Shown in pieces: positions 11,061 to 23,510 of a stretch of 64,000 nucleotides of DNA. Every line of letters begins with the position of its first letter. Positions within the stretch are counted from its first letter, which is position 1. Position numbers and translations under genes: made by a program. Origin of the DNA: Siphonodentalium dalli (lineage: Eukaryota > Mollusca > Scaphopoda > Gadilida > Siphonodentaliidae); assembly GCA_032622095.1 (NCBI GenBank), contig CP136068.1:189580613-189644612 (forward strand). The letters are read 5' to 3'. The notes under the pieces are model-generated. The model ran no database searches, had not been told where the DNA came from, and worked only from the letters and a program-made list of their open reading frames with translations.

Positions 11061-12144
11061 TTGCACAATTTATTGATAAATGTGCCATACAACATACTTA
11101 TGCAACCTTTAAGGGGTACTGTACACTAAATCCACCCATTTATTGTACCATATCCATACTCAGCAAAATATATGCAACACATGAATGTGTACCAATCCAT
11201 TGATATATTAAAGGGCTAATTATAAAAGGCTTTAGACTCAGGATGCTATACAGTCTGAAACAGATGCCACCGATTCCAATTCCAGAACAAAAATTCAGCT
11301 GATAACTCGCACACTACAGGCCATCAAATTTCTATATTATGGCTTTCATACCCTACCACAAACATACCATGTACATGTATATGGGTTCTTTTTGTCAATT
11401 GGTCAAATCTTATATTATACGAAAACCCATTATTTTTGACGGTTTCTACTATAATAATTTTGGTTGCTAAGTAAACAGAAAATAAACGGTGACCATGTAA
11501 TTTTTTTTTACGGTTATCACTTATTTACTTTTTACACAGTCCTGAAATTATTATGATAGAAACAGTTGGTCCGCAAACAGTCAAATGTTTCTCACATCAT
11601 TTTGTGATTACTTTTTCAAGAGTGCATGCTGGCATAGAACTAAATTCCACAAGATGCTACAAGATGTGGAAAATTACATGTGAAATTTCCTGAAATCACA
11701 AACTCCTGAGGACTATTCTACCATTTAATTGCTGTCAGTAACCTTAAATTGAGGCATGCAATTTGTCTGCACATATGAGGGCTAACCCATTCATGAATCA
11801 TATAAGCAATCAAAAGAGTCGAAGATGGAGGCAATTGTCCAAATGACATAATTGGTTGCATCTATGTTGAATGAAGTTTTAAGATAAACATCAATGAAGA
11901 CACAGTGAGATTTTGGAAATTAAGCTTTAATTAAAACTTATCCATCAGGAATAATTGTCATCCTAGCCATTCTTCCACAGTAGTGTATATTCCTGATTTC
12001 TGTGCACACCTCACCATTGCAACAATTGCAATGAACTAACACTTAATATATAGTTCATCTCACCCTTCTTATATTGAACATTCCCAAGAATAACAGCTCA
12101 TCTGTTTTCCACATGCCATGCAGTAGTAATTTAAAGATCAGCAA
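11061..12144. other. Gene-poor stretch
   Basis: AT-rich. AAGGGGTACTGTAC at about 11,110 is shared with 16,060 and may mark the start of a short dispersed repeat. No gene recognised. Confidence 0.35.
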
Positions 12145-12375
12145 ACTCCTCTACATTGACATCTGATGAATATAGCAGCCATTGACAGCATAGCATGTTA
12201 GTAACTTCCCACAGGCTGTACCACACTTGTGTATTGTGGTACAATATTTATGTATGAAAAGTTGACGAATAACATATTTTATCTGCACAGATAACACACA
12301 TGCCTCCTCTGTATGCTGTCCGCTTATGCTGTGCACGTTCTGGTACTAAAGTCTCCAATGCCAGTGAACAACACT
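12145..12375 (-). pseudogene. Possible degenerate Cys-rich terminal exon (piggyBac-transposase-like)
   Basis: On the minus strand a polypyrimidine tract ending TTCTTTTCAG gives a strong splice acceptor just before 12,375. The following frame reads through HKRTAYRGGMCVICADK, then a frameshift is needed. The second frame continues with YCTTIHKC, CGKLLTC and GCYIHQM and stops at 12,151-12,153. A CxxC, then YC..C, LxC and C[FY]..H pattern recalls the Cys-rich C-terminus of piggyBac-derived transposases. The frameshift and lack of a visible upstream exon point to a relic. It could also be an unrelated zinc-binding tail. Confidence 0.25.
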
Positions 12376-12378
12376 CTG

Positions 12379-13547
12379 AAAAGAAATGCATAAAATACTG
12401 TTTTAGGAAAAGTCAGATTTAAAGACATATATTGCAGACTTATTTCATTGAATATTAAAAGCATTGTTAGGGCGTGGCAAAATACGCCCATGGTAATTCC
12501 AACAAAAGGACTTTAACAAAGGTGAAATTGACGTGCTGATCCAAACACACATTCCAAAATTCGTTTAACTCAGTTTAGACTATCTAAAGTTATCATTTGG
12601 AATCCAAAAGTGAACTCATAGACAGACACGTGGCATAATACATAACATAATACATCCCATTTTTAAAACAGTCATAAACAATCAGTTTATAGTATCCAAA
12701 CACAATCCCTATTGGAATTATGTAGCAAAAACATGAGATTAAGAACTAAAATTCCAACCATATCCACTGTATCATTTCAGAGAACACAACGGTTGAACTA
12801 CGCACAAATGTGAATATTTACTACTTTATTAAGGGGACCTTATTGAGTATAAACATTATTGAAATGATTGTCCCAATACTTAAGTCACTGAGTTTAATTT
12901 GTTTATAACAATGATGCAGTTTTCTGACTATTTGGATAACTTATTTTGGCCTGATTATTTATTATTCTGTCAGTTGTGTCTGGGAACACTTCAGTTGAGT
13001 ATTTCACATCACTTTAAAAGCACATCAGGTTATTGGATATTTATAAGTACAATTATAAGTCCACCCTGGCTATGGTTCATTAAGTTTATATAGCGTCATC
13101 AGTATTCCGTGAATTAAAGTGCGAAATGCGGTGATTATTCACCGTCCCTGTTTTTTTTTTATCTCCAATTACCCTTCACAGGTATATTTTATTTAGTCTT
13201 ATTCCCTACCGTGAAACTTAGAAACACACACTCTCCTAGAGATTATACATTGGAATTGTTTATTATTTGTTTAGACTGTTTTCCACAGGTAGGGAATGTA
13301 CACATACTTTCAACAAACATACAGCATAAGGCTGTTTGTTAAAGATGCACAATCCGATTTGATTCTCCCAGATCATCCAGTTACAACATGAACAACAATG
13401 GGAATTTACACAAAAAGATGTTTTAGTCTTCCAAATTAGTTCTTTACCAACAGACTTACAAAAACAGGGGGTAGTCAGAAAATTGAGACATATTTGATAC
13501 TTTTTTAACCATTGGCCAATTTTGGAACCCACGCACACCTCTATTCA
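12379..13547. other. Gene-poor stretch
   Basis: AT-rich. A minus-strand frame at 13,263-13,538 is Cys-rich (91 codons, GTG-led, no ATG at its head) and ends against an AATAAA at 13,259-13,264, but no family was recognised and it is not called as a gene. Confidence 0.35.
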
Positions 13548-13549
13548 AT

Positions 13550-13580
13550 TTCGGTCCGGTCCGGTCCACTCCGGTCCGGT
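13550..13580. repeat. GGTCC pentanucleotide repeat
   Basis: Six imperfect GGTCC units immediately left of the first Helitron copy. Confidence 0.7.
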
Positions 13581-13589
13581 GTGGTTTAA

Positions 13590-16001
13590 ATATGTCAAAA
13601 GTGGCGTCGTTTGAGTCAGGGATGAACGGAAGAGGAGAGGGGCACCAAAATTGATAAAACTAATTTTAGCGCCGATTTCCACCAAATTTATATATTCTTC
13701 TTCATGATACAAGGAATCTAATTGTGCGATTTAACAACGCCATATTGTTGTTTTGGTTGAGAGATTGGGAGGGGGTGGGCACTAAATTTGATAATAAGTC
13801 GCCGATTGCCACCACACTTATACAAAATCATCCCCATGGTATGGGGAGTCTAATGGTGTGGCTTTTATCTGCCAAATGTGGCCTCATTCGAGTCAGGGTT
13901 GCATTGAAAGGGACAGGGGCACCAAAATTGATGCACAATTTTTTTAGCGCCAATTTCCACCAAATTGATACACGTTCTTATCCATGATACGAGGAATCTA
14001 ATCGTGATTTAAAGACGCCATAGTGGTGCTGTTTGGGTGAGAGATGGAGAGGGGAGGGATTGGCACCAAATTTGATAAAACAAATTAGTCGCCGATTATC
14101 ACCAAACTTATAAACAATCATGTCCATGATATCAGGAGTGTAATCGTGTGGTTTAAGGATGTCACAAGTGGGGCCATTCGAGTAAGTGGTGTATAGAGAT
14201 GAGAGGGACACAAACAATTATATCTATACGTTTAGTGCCGATTTCCACCAGATTGATACCTATTCTTCTCCGTGATACGAGGAATCTTATCGTGTGGTTT
14301 AGATACACCAAGTTGGTGCCCTGTGGGTGAGAGGTATGGGGACCTTCAATTTGATACGAATTTGTATACTCGCCAATTTTCACCAATTTCATATATATGC
14401 ATCTCTAATCTCTAATGAGTCTTAGTCTGTGCAGCTTGAGTCCGAAATAGAGACGGGAGGGTCACCAAAACTGATACAAAATATTTTTAGTACCAATTAC
14501 CATCAAATTCAGACACGTTCTTCTCAAATGATACAAGAAATAAAATCGTGCTGTCTGTCTGTCTTTTTGTCTGTCTGTGTGCGTTCTATATATAACTTCA
14601 CGCGGTACAATCGAGATGGCACCAAGGCGTTCTAAGAGGGGTAACTTTTTACAAGGAAGACAATGGTGCGGGCTAAAATTTTCTAAAATGACGCTGTTGG
14701 TGGGAGGGGGAATTTTAAAAATATGGTGAAATAGTTTTGTCGCTGATTTCCACCAAACGAATACATAATCACATTCGCAATATGGCATTGTTCGAGTCAG
14801 CGTTGCATCAACAATTGATTTAATAAACCAAATTCCACCAAATTCATACACGTTTTTCTCTAATGATATACCATGAATTAAATCACATTTGGTGTCGTTT
14901 GCGTCACGGATGGCGAGCGGATATGCACTATCATTGATAAGATCGCTATTCGCCGATATCCACATATAAGTTATATACAGTCACCAGGCCATCTCCATAT
15001 CAGTTTAAGTGGTTGGGCGTTCACATTTCACAATCCCGACGTATGGTGACCCACATAAGTCACTTGAACAATTATATCTTTTTAGCAGTCATATTTATAT
15101 GGGAATGGCAATCAAGGCATTCACACAATGAGCTAGCAAAAAGAGATAACCAGAAGAAGCATTAAACGTATATTTATCATCCTATTGAAGAGATACATAT
15201 ATTCGTGCAAACTGAGAGACCTCGAACCGTCAGCGGATTGCATATATATAACAACAAAATTTAGTCTGTTCCATTCAATACAGTTTCCATAAAAAGTTAC
15301 AATTTGTCAAGAGATATGGAAGGCTGTTCAAAAATAGTGGTCACAGTGTGCAGTCAAATATAGTTTCTTCTGATATACAAGAAGAATGCAGTTAGTAGCA
15401 CAATACTTTTCAGGATCCTACCAATACTGACATCTGACAAGGGTTTTAGAACAGACTCATCGACTGACATAAACAATTCAAAATCTCGCACATGTAGCCG
15501 ATATATTTGCGCAGCAACATTTCGTTTAAACTAAGAATATTTAGCCGATATATAGCACCATGAACAGAGGAGCACCTGGAAAATTCTTTGAAACATCTGT
15601 ATCTTCATGGAGATATGATGAGAGCCAGGTGTCCTCGAGATCTTAGTCCAACCCACTAGATTGATTGATACATCTCAATATGTAAAACCCAATTATCATC
15701 TTTTATCGAACTAATGTGTTTATGATGTTCATGTATCATATTATAACGTCTAATGTATACGCAGTTGTAAATAAATAAATACTTCATTATTGGTGGAACG
15801 GATTAATCGCCATAAACAGAATGACAATTGACAAGGTGAGCCACTACTTATATTCCATGACTGTAATAATCATGTTTTGTGATGCTATTTGAATATACAA
15901 TTTATGAGAAAACGTATAACACTTTAATCAAAAGCATTCTCTATTCCCAACATATATCCACAGCATACATTAACCTGGGCAACGCCGGGTAACCCTGCTA
16001 G
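13590..16001 (+). mobile_element. Non-autonomous Helitron (pearl/HINE-like), 3' end intact
   Basis: The right end has a hairpin, ACCTGG and CCGGGT around a GCAACG-type loop (15,973-15,990), then AACCCTG and CTAG at 15,998-16,001, followed by T. Hairpin plus CTAG inserted before T is the Helitron 3' signature. The body repeats a ~110-170 bp block beginning with a GCCGATTTCCACCAAA-like phrase, followed by TGATACGAGGAATCTAATCG and GTTCGAGTCAGGG-like phrases. A GTCT microsatellite sits at about 14,549-14,580. The 5' end is truncated. Internal tandem repeats plus microsatellite match what is known of bivalve pearl elements and HINEs. No Rep/helicase frame is present. Confidence 0.75.
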
Positions 16002-17165
16002 TCACCTCTAAATGTATAATGCTAATTACTTCAAAGTCGAAGGTAGATACTAATACTGAAAGGGGTACTGTACGCCATTTAAATTTTTTTTTTTTCTGTG
16101 ATAACGACCTAATATCGACAATATATAGAACAAGAAGTACAATGAGTCGACGGAGTATACTGGCAACGTAATAGGCTATCTTAAAATCAAAGTTAACAAT
16201 AAGTGGATGTAAATTGTAAAGTGATGTGGTTTAAATCCAAACTGATAGCAGACACTGTCATTATGATATATTAAATCCAGCGTCTCTCAATGACGAATGG
16301 TTTTGTTACTTTGTCGCCGATAGTTGCGTCCCGAATCGAGAAGTCAATATTTACAATTGAGCGTATTTCAGGTGATGTTTTATATAAAGTGCTACGGCCG
16401 ATGCGCTTGAGTATTTCGGCGATTTAGTAGATTTCTACATTCCTCCAGTTGGCATACGGCATGAATACTAACTTAACAGTTTAACACACCCGAACAAGTG
16501 CATAATATGTCTTCAATTCATGACTGGAGCCATCAAAAGGCATAACCTAAATTACTAATTCCGTGCACAAGACGGAGTCAACTGAATGGAGGGATCATCG
16601 ATTAATGGCCCAACTGATCGCGTACAACAGTATGCTGATACGGGGAGAAAACCCAAGCCCCTCCTGACTAGTGACGCTACAGTAACTTCAAGGAATATAT
16701 GGGACAATGAGGCAGCATAATAACCTGTATATGAGACAGTTGTATGAAAACTGTACTACACAACTTACCCGGCAATGACAATCCGGATACTTGCATCCCG
16801 GGAAATGTGCCATCCATAACACTTCCACAGACTTCCAAATAAAGGAAAAATGCTACCGAAATCTACGACGCAGAGACTATAGGAACCAACAACCACAGTT
16901 GAGTACGGTATCCGTTGAAAGGGGAGAGAATCCACAGTAGGTGTGTAACCGCGGAACAAAAATGATTGTTACCCCCGATGAAAGGTATGTGCACGTGAAG
17001 ATGTATATCTTATCTATCTTAATGTATACCCCGCCTCTTATATTCTGTATTATGACGCAACTACTATTTCGACATGGTACTGGAAAAATAAAAATTGTAT
17101 TGTAACCCAGTCGGTTAGATATAACTGCGCAACCGGCAGCCAACTGAATAATGTGGTCAGTATAA
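16002..17165. other. Gene-poor stretch
   Basis: No gene recognised. An AAGGGGTACTGTACGCC motif and an A/T-run at 16,060-16,095 resemble the start of a dispersed repeat. Confidence 0.35.
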
Positions 17166-18232
17166 ATGCCTGCAGGTACAACTTTCCCCGACGAGAAAAA
17201 CAAACCAACAAACAACAAAAACATGGTGAAATCAAATCACTTTGAAAACGATATTAGGGGACCAGAAATCACAAACTTAGCAAAGAGTATTCTGGAAGTC
17301 TACGAAAAATCAATTACTCGTATCCCCACGACGGCGAACGAATCGGAGATTGGGGGCTATGAGAATCTAGCTCGGTTCGAAAAGCTAGAAAAAATGGATT
17401 CTGAACGTCACAGTAGGGGTGGAAAAAAAATCCACATCAACTCCCTTCGTGTATGGCAAACTGGGTATGTGCCTTATAACCGTGAAAATAAAATCGGGCC
17501 TCCTATATCGTACTGGGCCAGACGAATTTGTATGCCCATAAACAGAATCACACTAAAATTATATGATGTAATGATGACCTTGTGGCACACTGGCTATTTG
17601 AACAGTAAGTGGATGATGGGGATCCGCGACACAGTTAATTCTTTGGGGATGAGGAATGTCTGGATAAATCCGAATGTGATAAGCCCTAATCGCTGTACCT
17701 CGTCCTGCGATCGCAATTTACGCGACGGAGTTATCCAGGAGTGGGGAGAATCCCTCTCGAAAACAAGCAAGTCCGCAGTGTATATAATTATGAAGACAAC
17801 TTCCGAAAGATAACACTACATATCGCTGGACCACAACAGATTTTTACACAGCCGGCTGATGTTCCAAAAAGAAATCACAAACTACCGTTGAACAGGCTTC
17901 ATTGTACAATGTTGACTACTCGGAACGACAATGTGCCCCCTGGAATGTAGAACTGGGCGATGAATGTCACGTTATACTTAAGTGCACACAAATTCACGAG
18001 CTGAGACATAGAAATATTCGCCATTATTATGTTCAATGACCAAACTCGCATAACTTACTGCAATTATGTAACTCCCGAAAATGTCGTCGGAAAGGGCTTA
18101 GACGTGTTTCCCGTTTCCCAATTCATGCACTTGAAATCAGCCAATGAATCGGTTATAATTAAATGTTTGCGCATAGTATCAGGTATTCAGGAGATAGGCC
18201 GATCACACGGCGAGGGGTCCGGGAAGATTTAA
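17166..18232 (+). pseudogene. Non-LTR retrotransposon polyprotein C-terminus, frameshifted
   Basis: Coding-like sequence runs through three frames. 17,166-17,813 contains RVWQTGYVPYN, WARRIC, LWHTGYLNSKW and RDGVIQEWGESLSKTSKS. A frame change near 17,795 continues to RNHKLPLNRLHC. Another near 17,926 continues to a RQCAPW...GDECHVILKC segment. A last frame ends at 18,232 with LKSANESVIIKCLRIVSGIQEI. The order (strand-swap region, IQEW, NHKLP, then a C-x2-C...H...C knuckle with one Cys changed to Trp) matches the C-terminal tail of invertebrate and fish LINE-type reverse transcriptase proteins. No RT catalytic motif is upstream, so it is a 5'-truncated dead copy. Clade not assigned. Confidence 0.5.
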
Positions 18233-19139
18233 CCTATCTTTGGCGGCACGTGGGGGTCGCGTGACTTGCTTCGTGACGACATTGTTCCAAAATGTTGGCG
18301 CCGAGGAGCCTAATCCGTAGACGCGTAGACAAGATTTCGGTTGGTAATCACCATGGCAAGTGAATCTTGACCACTTCAGCGGAAAGACAAAGAAACGAGA
18401 GCAATTGAAGTATATTCCTGGACCATATTTTGTGGCAATTAATTACATTCGATTCCAAATGGCGAATGCCGACATCTCGAATAGCGCAAGTACACACTTA
18501 AAAAAATAGGTACTTCAGAGTACCTACGTAGGTACTAAGCTTTGTCCCAGGGGGAGTACCAACTGTTTGGTACTCTGGAGTACCAAAAGTGGTACTCTGG
18601 AGTACCAAAAGTTTAGGTACTCTAAGAGTACCAAAATGATTGGTACTCTGGATTACCTTATAAATATTTAGGTTCTATCCGGGCATTGTGCATATAATAC
18701 ACACTCTGCCTTTATGTCACCGAAGTCATGACGCACACGACATGAAGTGCCAAGAAATACACGCTTTCTTGACACACCCATTATATTATATGAAGTACCG
18801 AATATAAAGACAGGTACTCTGAAGTATTTAGGTTCTATGTATAGTACCTAGCAATTTGGTACTCCAGAGAACCAAACATATAGGTACTAAGCGGAGAACC
18901 TGCCCAGATACCAAGCACTACGAAATTACGAAACATGGCCGACGGCAAATTTAACAATGTGGCAATTTAGATTCCAAATGAAGCTATGGCGTTTAAACAT
19001 TGAATAAAGTACAAAACCACTCCATTGCATAGTGATAATGAAATAATCCGAATTATACATGCATTACTTTATTGGTAAAGAACCTTGATCGTGATTTTGT
19101 ACTTAAATCAAAGTTTAAGATCTCGATTTCAGGATTCCC

Positions 19140-20850
19140 TGTTCCCTACATGTGGAGTAAAATTGGTCTGAATGTCCAAAAATAATTTCTTAATTTGTGT
19201 GCAATAATAATAAGTAAACATAAATCAAACATCTTGGAACTGGTCTGGATGAAACACCGATCGATCTAGAATAGCCCGATAAATAAAAAAAACTACCTTG
19301 CGATAAATCGCAAACCTTTGCGAATCGCAAACAACTTTGAAATAAGTACCGGTACATGTATATGCAATTTAGTGTAAAGGTTTTCGATTGATTACAAAAG
19401 GTTTGCGATTAATCGCAATGGTTTGTGATTTATCGCAGATATATTTTCATGCATTGGCATTAAAGGACTTGAAACGTATAAATATAAATATAATCCGACA
19501 TCTTCAACAGATCTGGGTAAACCACCAATCGATCTATAATAGCATGGTTGGGCTAAAATAGACCGATCGTTCTTTGGCAGCAAGCATGCATGTGGGATAA
19601 GGCGAGCAAACCTTCGCGATAAATCACAAAACAACTTTGCGAAAAATTACAAACACCTTTGCGATAACTCGCAAACCTTTACGATAAATCTCAAACATCT
19701 TTACGAGGACTCTCAGACTGCGTACTGGGTGATTAAATTTTTCGAATTATCGCAAACATGTTTGAGATTTGTGGCAAACTACTTTGGTGCTAAAAATTTC
19801 TTAATTTGTGTGTAAACATTATAAATCAGCCATCTTAAACAGGTCTCAGTGAACAACCTATCAATTCATAATTGAACTGTCGGGCTAAAATAGACCGATC
19901 AGTCATAAACAGCCAGATGCAAGAATGTTGAGAGGAGCAAAACTTTGCGAAAAATCACAAACACCTTCGTGATAACACGAAAACCATTACGATAAATCTC
20001 AAACATCTTTACGAGGACTCTCAGACTGCGTACTGGGTGATTAAATTTTTCGAATTATCGCAAACATGTTTGAGATTTGTGGCAAACTTCATTGGTGCTA
20101 AAAATTTCTTAATTTGTGTGTAAACATTATAAATCAGCCATCTTAAACAGGTCTCAGTGAACAACCTATCAATTTATAATTGAACGGTCGGGCTAAAATA
20201 GACCGATCAGTCATAAACAGCCAGATGCAAGAATGTTGAGAGGAGCAAAACTTTGCGAAAAATCACAAACACCTTCGTGATAACACGAAAACCATTACGA
20301 TAAATCTCAAACATCTTTACGATAAATCTCAGACTACGTACTGTGTGAATAAATTTTGTTATTTATCGCAAAGATGTTTGAGATTTGTCGCAAAGGTTTT
20401 TTTGGCACTAATGGGCTTCTGTGAATATTATAAATCAGACATCTTAAACAGGTCTGAGTGAACCTATCAATCTATGCCCGGTCGGACTAAAATAGACAGA
20501 TCGGTCATTCACAGCCAGATGCATGAGTGATGAGGGAGCAAACCTTTGCGATAAATCACAAACACCTTTGCGATAACACACAAACCTTTACGATAAATCT
20601 CAAACATCTTTACGATAACTCTCAGACTACGTACTGGGCGATTATATTTTGCGATTTATCGCAAAGATGTTTGAAATTTGTCGCAAAGGCTTTTTGCCTG
20701 ATAATGGGCTTCTGTGAACATTATAAATCAGACATCTTAAACAGGTCTGAGTGAACAACCTATCAATCTATAATTGCCCGGACATGCTAAAATAGACCGA
20801 TCGGTCATTCACAGCCAAGGGAGCAAATCTTTGCGATAACTCACAAACCT
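19140..20850. repeat. ~300 bp satellite rich in TTTGCGATAAATCGCAAA
   Basis: About six tandem units. The phrase ATAAATCAGCCATCTTAAAC and variants recurs at about 19,215, 19,480, 19,820, 20,128, 20,428 and 20,723; the last four are spaced 294-308 bp. The two central units are almost identical, the outer ones diverged, suggesting recent turnover in the middle. Every unit contains GCGATAAATCGC-type palindromes on both strands. Confidence 0.8.
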
Positions 20851-20858
20851 TTGTAAAT

Positions 20859-21049
20859 AGTGTGCGATAAGCAAAATACTCAAAAATGGGGAGACCATTA
20901 ACTTTGGTTAATTAAAACTGTTGTTTGAAAAATACTGCTATAGCCCTCACTAGTCCTCGCTACAAGGAGATGTTGAATGGGTTACCAGAATTATTATCAC
21001 TCTCCCAAAAAAATTGCCATGGTGTTCAGTGTTTTGCTTATCGTACACT
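20859..21049. mobile_element. 191 bp TIR MITE
   Basis: AGTGTGCGATAAGCAAAATA at the left end is inverted at the right (AGTGTACGATAAGCAAAACA read inward from 21,049). It abuts the satellite and has no coding capacity. Confidence 0.65.
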
Positions 21050-21389
21050 TCCAATGCGCTGTACCAGTAAGTGAACAAATACTAAGATACATGTAACACA
21101 AAGAGAGTTTAATGTATGTAATATATGATAAAGTTTGGTAAAGCCATAGTTAATAAATTATTCTCCATTCGCATCTATGCGTCGACAAGTCAGTGGCATT
21201 GCCTGATCACCAGAGCCATATAATGTAGAATTTCGCTAATATGGTTTCCAGTTATGGATGAGGTTATTTCCTAGTAAAGCGGAAATGGCCGAATCGCTCA
21301 GAATGATAACCATACATGTAGCCAGACATGTTTTGATAAGAACATGAAGCATCTGGTCATTGGAATGTCTACATGTTCATGTATGTATA

Positions 21390-21770
21390 CAGCTAAGCTC
21401 TAATTGACCCCTCCCCCTTAACAACATTGGCCACCGATATTACGAGTATAGTTGCGAATGTCGGTCAGTGACCAACTTTGAATGTTAATTAAACCGTAAA
21501 CAAATTATTAATTGAAATATTGTTTTGTGTATAGTTAATATGGTGCATGGCGCTGATGAAAAGCTGGACTGGGTGTTTACAAGGTGTCCATGTGAAAAAT
21601 TAGTGCGGAGTACAGTGGTCGCAAAATATTATTAATAAGACTGTATAAAGATTATCTGCGGTTGCCACATATCAACCACTTGACCATGGTTGAACGGCGG
21701 TATGGTATAACCGGTGTCGTTAACGCCCTACAACCTTGTTAAAGGGGGGTGATTAATTAGAGCATAGCTG
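21390..21770. mobile_element. Tc1/mariner/pogo-type MITE, TA target
   Basis: CAGCTAAGCTCTAATTGACC at the left end and its near-inverse ending GCATAGCTG at 21,770 are both flanked by TA. The TIR continues through a C-rich run and TTAACAA. A related single end (CAGTAATGCCCTAATTAATC) lies in each palindrome arm at about 28,494 and 42,025. Non-coding. Confidence 0.7.
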
Positions 21771-21808
21771 TAGTACGTTACTAAAAGCTTGCGATTGATT
21801 CAGTTATA

Positions 21809-22054
21809 ATGTGGGTCCCAGAATTGGATCCATATCTCCGAGATTATCCACCATTCCATAAATATATCAGAACAATATCACAGCATCACAGGCGTTTCGA
21901 TCAGAAGAATAGCAGACTCCGTAACTGGGCGACATGGTTCTCAAATCACGTTTCGATGAAAATTCAAGAATATGATCCGCGTCCTTTGCACAGGTACTTG
22001 TACGTTGTAGCCATCAAACTTGTTACTGACTCAGGAGTCATGACTGATCTGTGA
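21809..22054 (+). CDS. Short open frame, unidentified
   Basis: An ATG-led frame of 81 residues lies inside the 4.4 kb TIR element, between a MITE and the right GGTAC cluster. Composition is protein-like (W, Y, H, R and D rich; for example NWATWFSNHVSMKIQEYDPR), unlike the surrounding AT-rich shadows. No domain was recognised and no splice sites decide its ends. It could be an exon relic of the element's own protein or chance. Confidence 0.25.
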   Translation: MWVPELDPYLRDYPPFHKYIRTISQHHRRFDQKNSRLRNWATWFSNHVSMKIQEYDPRPLHRYLYVVAIKLVTDSGVMTDL

Positions 22055-22899
22055 CGTCATAACTCTGACTAATTTCTACAGAATTGGATGTCTCGTAATC
22101 ATAGTCACCAGTGGTTGACTCTTGTGAGTTAATTGGGCGGTTTATAATGTTGTGAAACTTAAGTATCTGTCTTTTGTAATTCACAATACTGTTGTGTTGT
22201 GCATGTAACCCGACTGCACTCAATGACTTTTCAATTTGGTCTGGCTCAGTTCACCGAAAATTGCTGCTTTCAATAATGTAAACGCCCGTTATTTTTTCGG
22301 AGGTTATATATCATCTTGTCCCGTCCATGTACAACAATAATCCACACAGTGCTGACAATATTTCAGGTTATTGAGTAGCCAGTTAGTTCCAATTTCACAC
22401 ACACAAAAAATATGTTGATGAATTTCAGAGAAGTTACTTCCCTAATCTTAAATCCACCCAGCGAGCGAACAACGTACCTAAACTGGCATAATTATACTAC
22501 AGCATGTAAGCCGAGTCCGATGCCAACATAACATATCTAAGCCTGATGTTTGTTTGTCTCTTCGTCCATGTTTATATACTGTAAAAAATCTCAATCGTCT
22601 CAACTTGAAGTGGCTGGACGCCGCTATTTTATCGAGATCGGCTAGTACCAAATAAATTATCACGTGATGCCACCACGTGGGTAACACTTTGGTACCGAGA
22701 TCGCGCTAGTGCCAAATGAATTATCACGTGATGCCATCACGTGGCTAACATTTAGGTTCCGAGAGTGGATAGTACCAACATGGTGTGGTACTAGATCAAT
22801 ATATAGAACCAAATTCGTCTCGATACCTGTTGGTCTGGTACTAACAGACATATTGGCACTACCTTAGTACCTATATGGCTTGTTATTTCTAAGTGTGTA

Positions 22900-23510
22900 C
22901 AGCCCCCAAACGCATAACGTTCCGAAAATTGGTTGCCATGTCAACCGGTCGCAATTTGGTGACATGACCAAAAATGTTTGGAAGATTTATAGACCACGAC
23001 TGATCACCCGTCTATTATGAGTTGTCACCTGGAGAATTATGTCATGCCAAATAGTCTGACCCAGCATTAAATTAACGCATACATGGATATAAAATGATAT
23101 AAAAGTAAGCATTGTAACATTAGAAAACGGGGGTTTGGTGGCCATTTTGAATGGCGCCCTCAGTCGTCGAAGGACGATTTTAGAGCAAGGTTAGTTCCAG
23201 ATGTTGGCAAAATATCCCTGGATCATTTAATTTTGGAAAACCATTTATATTTGATTCAAACATAACGTCCTATAGCGAAATTACAGCCCCCCCCCCCCCC
23301 CCAAATCATAAATTTCCGAAAAGAAGTTGCTATGGAAACCGGTCGCAATGTGGTGGTATCCACCCAAAATTTCTAGAAGATTTATAGACTGCGGGTGATA
23401 CCCATATAGTATGAATTTTCACGTGGAGAATTCTGCCATGGCAAATGGTCTGCCCCAACCTTGAATAAAGGCATAAATTACTATAAATGTATTGAAAAGT
23501 AAGCATTTAT
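22900..23510. repeat. Two-copy diverged tandem repeat, ~380 bp period
   Basis: The segment starting TACAGCCCCC and containing CAACCGGTCGCAATTTGGTG, GAAGATTTATAGACC and a GGAGAATT...CATGCCAAAT phrase is present at 22,900-23,115 and again at 23,283-23,510. A C-run of about 18 bases starts the second copy. Confidence 0.75.

Larger units (their letters stand above)
18493..22897. mobile_element. 4.4 kb TIR element with GGTAC subterminal palindromes
   Basis: The left end is TA then CACACTTAAAAAAATAGGTAC; the right end read inward is TA then CACACTTAGAAATAACAAG, reaching GGTACTAAGG. Dense GGTAC...GTACC words, for example GGTACTCTGGAGTACC, fill 18,508-18,900 and recur at 22,640-22,870. A shared end, matching subterminal words at both ends only, and TA flanks argue for one element. 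The class may be CMC/EnSpm-like. Inside are a ~300 bp satellite, two small TIR elements and one short unidentified frame; no transposase was recognised. The target duplication is only 2 bp, so the boundary call is moderate. Confidence 0.5.

Noticed and set aside
10489-11088. 199-residue minus-strand frame rich in FDQNQ-type repeats
   Set aside because: It is a by-product of the GGTTTTGATCAAAACC palindrome array; no domain and a long lysine run from the T-tract.
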